A stretch of DNA of 62,000 nucleotides from Glandiceps talaboti. Its lineage: Eukaryota > Hemichordata > Enteropneusta > Spengelidae. Below the pieces are notes generated by a model. That model saw nothing but the letters and a program-made list of their open reading frames with translations. It had not been told where the DNA came from and did no database searches. The DNA is taken from positions 16,065,531-16,127,530 of the forward strand of contig NC_135559.1 in the NCBI RefSeq assembly GCF_964340395.1, given 5' to 3'. The stretch's first letter is position 1. Each line of letters starts with the position of its first letter. A program made the position numbers and the translations under genes. Below, piece after piece: positions 58,749 through 62,000 of this stretch.

Positions 58749-59041
58749 ATATGCATCTGAGTTGGATTTGTTATTTGAGTCATAGTATTCGGGATATTTA
58801 CGATGTATCCTTGACAACGTAATGTTAAAGTTGACAATAGTTCAACGCATTACGTTCTTATGTTCCTAGAGAGCAGAGCAAATATGTGGCGTTATAGGTA
58901 CGTGCTACTGGTGATAACAAGTAGATCACTTTGAACACACTGTGGGAGACCTAGTTATATATGTATTACCAAAATCAAATAATCATGACTGTGGCCTCGA
59001 TACGTAATTACATTGTTTGACATTGTCTCGATTCCTCGTTT

Positions 59042-59197
59042 AGAATTACACGAAGATGGATTTTCAACTGAAACTTACACCCAAAATTATAAAGTTGACT
59101 TTGGGAAAGATTGTACGAAATTGGCCCAATGTGCATTATACTCCACATTTCTACAGCAAGGGTGTACTAATGACTCTCTGAGAGTAATGACGTCACA
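59042..59197 (+). other. Possible exon, unrecognised
   Basis: An acceptor-like CTCGTTTAG and a donor-like CACAG|GTAGTT bracket a stretch open in one full frame (ELHEDGFSTETYTQNYKVDF...). In another frame there is a short run beginning MDFQLKLTPKIIKLTLGKIV that ends at a stop. Neither peptide is recognised, and no partner exon was found. Confidence 0.2.
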
Positions 59198-59319
59198 GGT
59201 AGTTCAAAATTGACGTGCAATCACAAGAGTAACGCGTACGTGGATGTTATTCAGTAAAACGAGTGTCGCAGCATGCCGGCATACCGTACCATCTCTCAAA
59301 TTAGCAGTATCTGACCAAA

Positions 59320-59675
59320 AAGAAGAATATATTGTTTCATTTTTTTTTTCAGTCTGTCTTTTTTTCCATTTTTGTTCAGCCCATGTAGTCTGCACATCTG
59401 GGGGGGGGGGGACACACAAAAATAACTCTCCCTACATTAATTACTACTTCAAAGAGGACAACAGCAGAGCCAATCATGAACAAACAAATGGCATCTGCTC
59501 CCATATGCACACTTGCTCCAAAGTACTAAATAAAAAGAACAGTAACTGCCATAAATAATAGACTAAGTGACAGGTTTGTTGAAAATTTAAAAAAAAAAAC
59601 AAAAAAAAAAAACGCCGTCGCATCACTTTAGACAAAATGTCCTGACCAGAAGCAATTCTTTTTTTTTTTTGGTCT
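59320..59675 (+). mobile_element. MITE-2 copy
   Basis: It aligns with 14881-15219: CCATGTAGTCTGCACATCTG, then ACACAAAAATAACTCTCCCT, then AGAGCCAATCATGAACAAAC, AAGTACTAAATAAAAAGAAC and CGTCGCATCACTTTAGACAA. The ends are (T)n-rich and inverted (GACCAAAAAGAAGAATATTG / CAGAAGCAATTCTTTTTTTT). A poly-G run replaces a few bases. Non-coding. Confidence 0.82.
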
Positions 59676-60262
59676 TTTTAAGTAATTTTTTTGAAATTTT
59701 AAAATAAAATAGAATAAAATGAAATAAGATAAAATAAAATAAAATAAAAGTAAAGAATCTAAACATTTTGCTGCTGTACTGACCAGTGATGTAGACTACC
59801 ACAAAGGCCAATAAACTTGAATAATAGAGTAATGAAGCTGTTTAAATTGCTTTTATGGTTTTTTAAATCTTTTAAAATGGCAGTGAAAACAAATGGATGA
59901 GATACATAGATGGTTGAGATCAACATAGAAATGAATAGGTCGTCAGCGAAAATATCCGAGTTTTGACGAAACTTTCCGAACAATATTGACGGCTGCAAAG
60001 ATCAAAATACTTTAAGAAAGTTGACCCCTCGATGTCTTTCTCTCCGTTTCAATGGCGTAATAAAATCACAAATTCTTCTAATTTTTAAAGAATTTTGAAC
60101 GTTCATGTTGTTTCACGTTTAGTGAGATGCAGCAATATTTATTTTATAAAACCATCTACTGGATCGTGATTATATTATCCTCGCACACAAAACTCCGAAC
60201 AGTGCATGTCGTGGATGATCTGACATGATGTCACAATAGTCCAAAAGTTCAGAGTTCAAAGT

Positions 60263-60609
60263 TCATCCATACCTCGGGTTCATACCATCATCGGGTGATG
60301 CGGAGGTACGGAAAGCACCAAAGAAACTCTTCGTCGGATCATCAACGATCCACTGTCCGGACCAAAGAGGGCGAACTCCGAGTTTATCCTCTTGAAGTAA
60401 ACGGAATACACCGCCATGATAGGCTGAATCAGATGGAGGCGTAACACCACTGCTCCTTTACAAACAATAAAAAAAAATATTTTTTAAAAGTCACTGACAT
60501 TTAGATTGCTGAATGTTTAATACATATATGCGAAAGCTGTGCCGATGGAGAACAATAGAAAGCGTGGTATAACGATGAAAGGCAACAATCTCAGTTTGAA
60601 GTGGAAATG

Positions 60610-60678
<69 letters not shown>

Positions 60679-61936
60679 ATGTATGTATGTATGTATGTAT
60701 ACATGCATGCATGCATACATGCATGCATGTATTTATGTATGTATGTATGTATGTATGTATGTATGTATGTATGTATGTATGTATGTATGTATGTATGTAT
60801 GTATGTATGTATGTATACATTGTATTGGGGAATATTTTGGCATGCTTGCTTGATAGAGCTATTCAATTATAACCTTTTGACAATGCAGTTGTAATCTTCA
60901 AGACCTCATCATCACATACAACTAACATTTTATCTGCACTTTCAGTATAGAAACACTGCATAGAATTTTAGCATCTCTGTATGCAGTGAGTTCTTTCCAC
61001 GATATAACGTATCAGTAAATGTGCTTACTCTTCTGTTGCTCCACTTTTCATTAAAGTAACTATTGTATGCCCACGTTTGACTACAGTCTCATGGCCTACA
61101 TTTGGTGATCTGCCATCACTGTACATCACCTGTGAATACACATAGTAGTAGCCAGTCTGTGTAATGTCGATATACTGACTGTCTTCTTGTCGTAAGTTAC
61201 TGTGAGCAAGATCAACCGATCTATCGCGATAGCGATGACTCCATGTGAAGAACTGACCTGAAAAAGTTTCAAAAATAACATATCGGTACTTTTAGAACTG
61301 TGATAATGTGGCATCGCCCCCCCCCCCCCCCCCTTCATATTATATGGTACGGCTTAGGTCACTGCTACAGTGTAGAGTGTTACGCTTGATGTTATGCTTT
61401 CTTTTTTAAGGGAACGTAGTTGAGGCAAACTTTATTTTAGCTGCATTCTACAATCTTACAGGACCCAGACAAGGCATTTTCACCAATTCAGCAAACCCAG
61501 CTATTATAAAAGAGAGGCCTGCATGCTGTACACTTGAACGAGGTATTCTGGGAAATTAACAAAGTTAGAAGCTCCTAATCCCGAACCCTTGTTATTAGGT
61601 ACTTCATTTTCATTGGCATCGTAATTAATACATATTACAATGTAGACAATTAAATACGTCAAGTCACTCCGCCCTCATCGGCCTACTAAAAGGGTACACC
61701 TATGTGTGAGGGCGCCCCACCGATCACGTCGCATCTCACAGATTAAAGAATAGTGAACCAACAAACATTTGTCACTCGGCGCACAGGGCTATTTGGTTAG
61801 TCAATCCCCTTCCTGGAAATGTTATCGTGGGGGGGGGGGGCTTGCGCTCTACATATCTCAGCATATTCTCACCAAGAGTCGTCTGAATCCGACCATTGTG
61901 ACCAACCATGTGTGTTGATGGTAATGATGCACTGGC
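60263..61936 (-). CDS. TNF-superfamily ligand, C-terminal exons (partial)
   Basis: Three exons, 61936-61873, 61257-61029 and 60455-60263, have GT-AG introns and phases 1 and 2 that join, giving 161 residues to a TGA. The 5' part, with membrane anchor and stalk, lies beyond the right edge. The first exon contains LPSTHMVGHNG, resembling the start of the TNF homology domain. The second has FTWSHRYRDRS, then YIDITQTGYYYVYSQVMY, the conserved G-Y-Y-x-V-Y-S-Q strand. The third has YHGGVFRLLQEDKLGVRPLW and KSFFGAFRTS, the closing F-F-G-A-F strand. These trimeric type II membrane ligands activate TNF receptors. The tail extends about 15 residues past FFGAF, which is longer than in many ligands. The subfamily cannot be assigned without the N-terminus. 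The intron between the last two exons holds a large (GT)n/(TATG)n microsatellite. Confidence 0.9.
60550..60815. repeat. (GT)n / (TATG)n microsatellite with dispersed flank, in TNF-ligand intron
   Basis: (GT)n at 60612-60661 continues into (TATG)n with a central (CATG) block. The 5' flank GCGTGGTATAACGATGAAAG and GCAACAATCT matches that of 58340-58390. Frames across it are artefacts. Confidence 0.93.
61652..61743. mobile_element. Degraded MITE-1 copy in TNF-ligand intron
   Basis: It retains the interior blocks CACTCCGCCCTCATCGGCC and TATGTGTGAGGGCGCCCCAC and the end ACGTCGCATCTCACAGA, but the left terminus is eroded. No target duplication is visible. Confidence 0.7.
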
Positions 61937-62000
61937 CTGTGAGGTAAAAATAACAAACACTGTGTTAATTTAGCAGTGAGATCATAATGCTATAAAATGA

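Noticed and set aside
57216-58837. Frames with Ser-Leu-Thr-His, His-Thr-Tyr-Ile or Cys-Met-Tyr-Val repeats
   Set aside because: Pure translations of tetranucleotide and dinucleotide microsatellites; the same applies at 12326-12572, 30667-30935, 31921-32121, 46235-46554, 49106-49749 and 60491-60894.

Overview
This is an animal nuclear genome segment. It is AT-rich, its genes have several spliced exons with GT-AG introns, it is dense in microsatellites and small DNA transposons, and it carries non-LTR retrotransposon debris. The protein set (GPALPP1, PIN4, TAF9, a Norrin, a TNF-superfamily ligand, a lineage-type C2H2 zinc-finger protein) is bilaterian. The intron-rich genes and repeat style suggest a marine invertebrate (deuterostome such as a hemichordate, cephalochordate or echinoderm, or a lophotrochozoan). 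The sequence alone does not settle the phylum. All exon models were built by hand from reading frame, splice sites and codon phase.

Layout. 1-5993: no gene; a 72-bp tandem repeat and MITE copies. 5994-13145 (-): GPALPP1, five exons. 13146-13334: a 189-bp shared promoter interval. 13335-16197 (+): PIN4/parvulin-14, four exons. 18003-22765 (-): TAF9, six exons. 24714-25526 (+): intronless sulfotransferase-like protein. 26005-26685: about 60-bp minisatellite. 27759-32487 (+): a six-exon gene for an unrecognised 318-residue protein. 34290-36832: a dispersed repeat joined to a decayed LINE reverse transcriptase. 36833-39981 (-): a two-exon C2H2 zinc-finger gene whose finger array runs into that LINE, in the same frame, across a single TGA. 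40286-45164: a cluster of terminal-inverted-repeat elements, one 4.2 kb long with an 8-bp target duplication and a second element nested inside it. 45173-49700: microsatellites and nothing recognisable. 49712-50340 (+): small unrecognised two-exon gene. 51590-52100: 51-bp tandem repeat. 55622-56743 (+): Norrin (NDP) ligand, two coding exons. 57299-58747: large microsatellites. 60263-61936 (-): the C-terminal three exons of a TNF-superfamily ligand that continues past the right edge.

The genes do not form a pathway or operon. GPALPP1 and PIN4 are a divergent pair that probably shares a promoter. PIN4 (ribosome biogenesis and chromatin), TAF9 (TFIID/SAGA) and GPALPP1 are housekeeping nuclear proteins; Norrin and the TNF ligand are secreted or membrane signalling molecules with separate roles.

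The most notable signals are the transposon populations, because target-site duplications can be read directly: a roughly 100-bp MITE family with perfect 9-bp duplications in two copies; a 4.2-kb element flanked by CTTGCAAG; hAT-like elements; and near-perfect long hairpins. Others are the zinc-finger/LINE in-frame junction, a Norrin lacking one cysteine used for dimer bonding in the human protein, and two unrecognised genes. No CRISPR array, rRNA gene or intact tRNA gene was seen.
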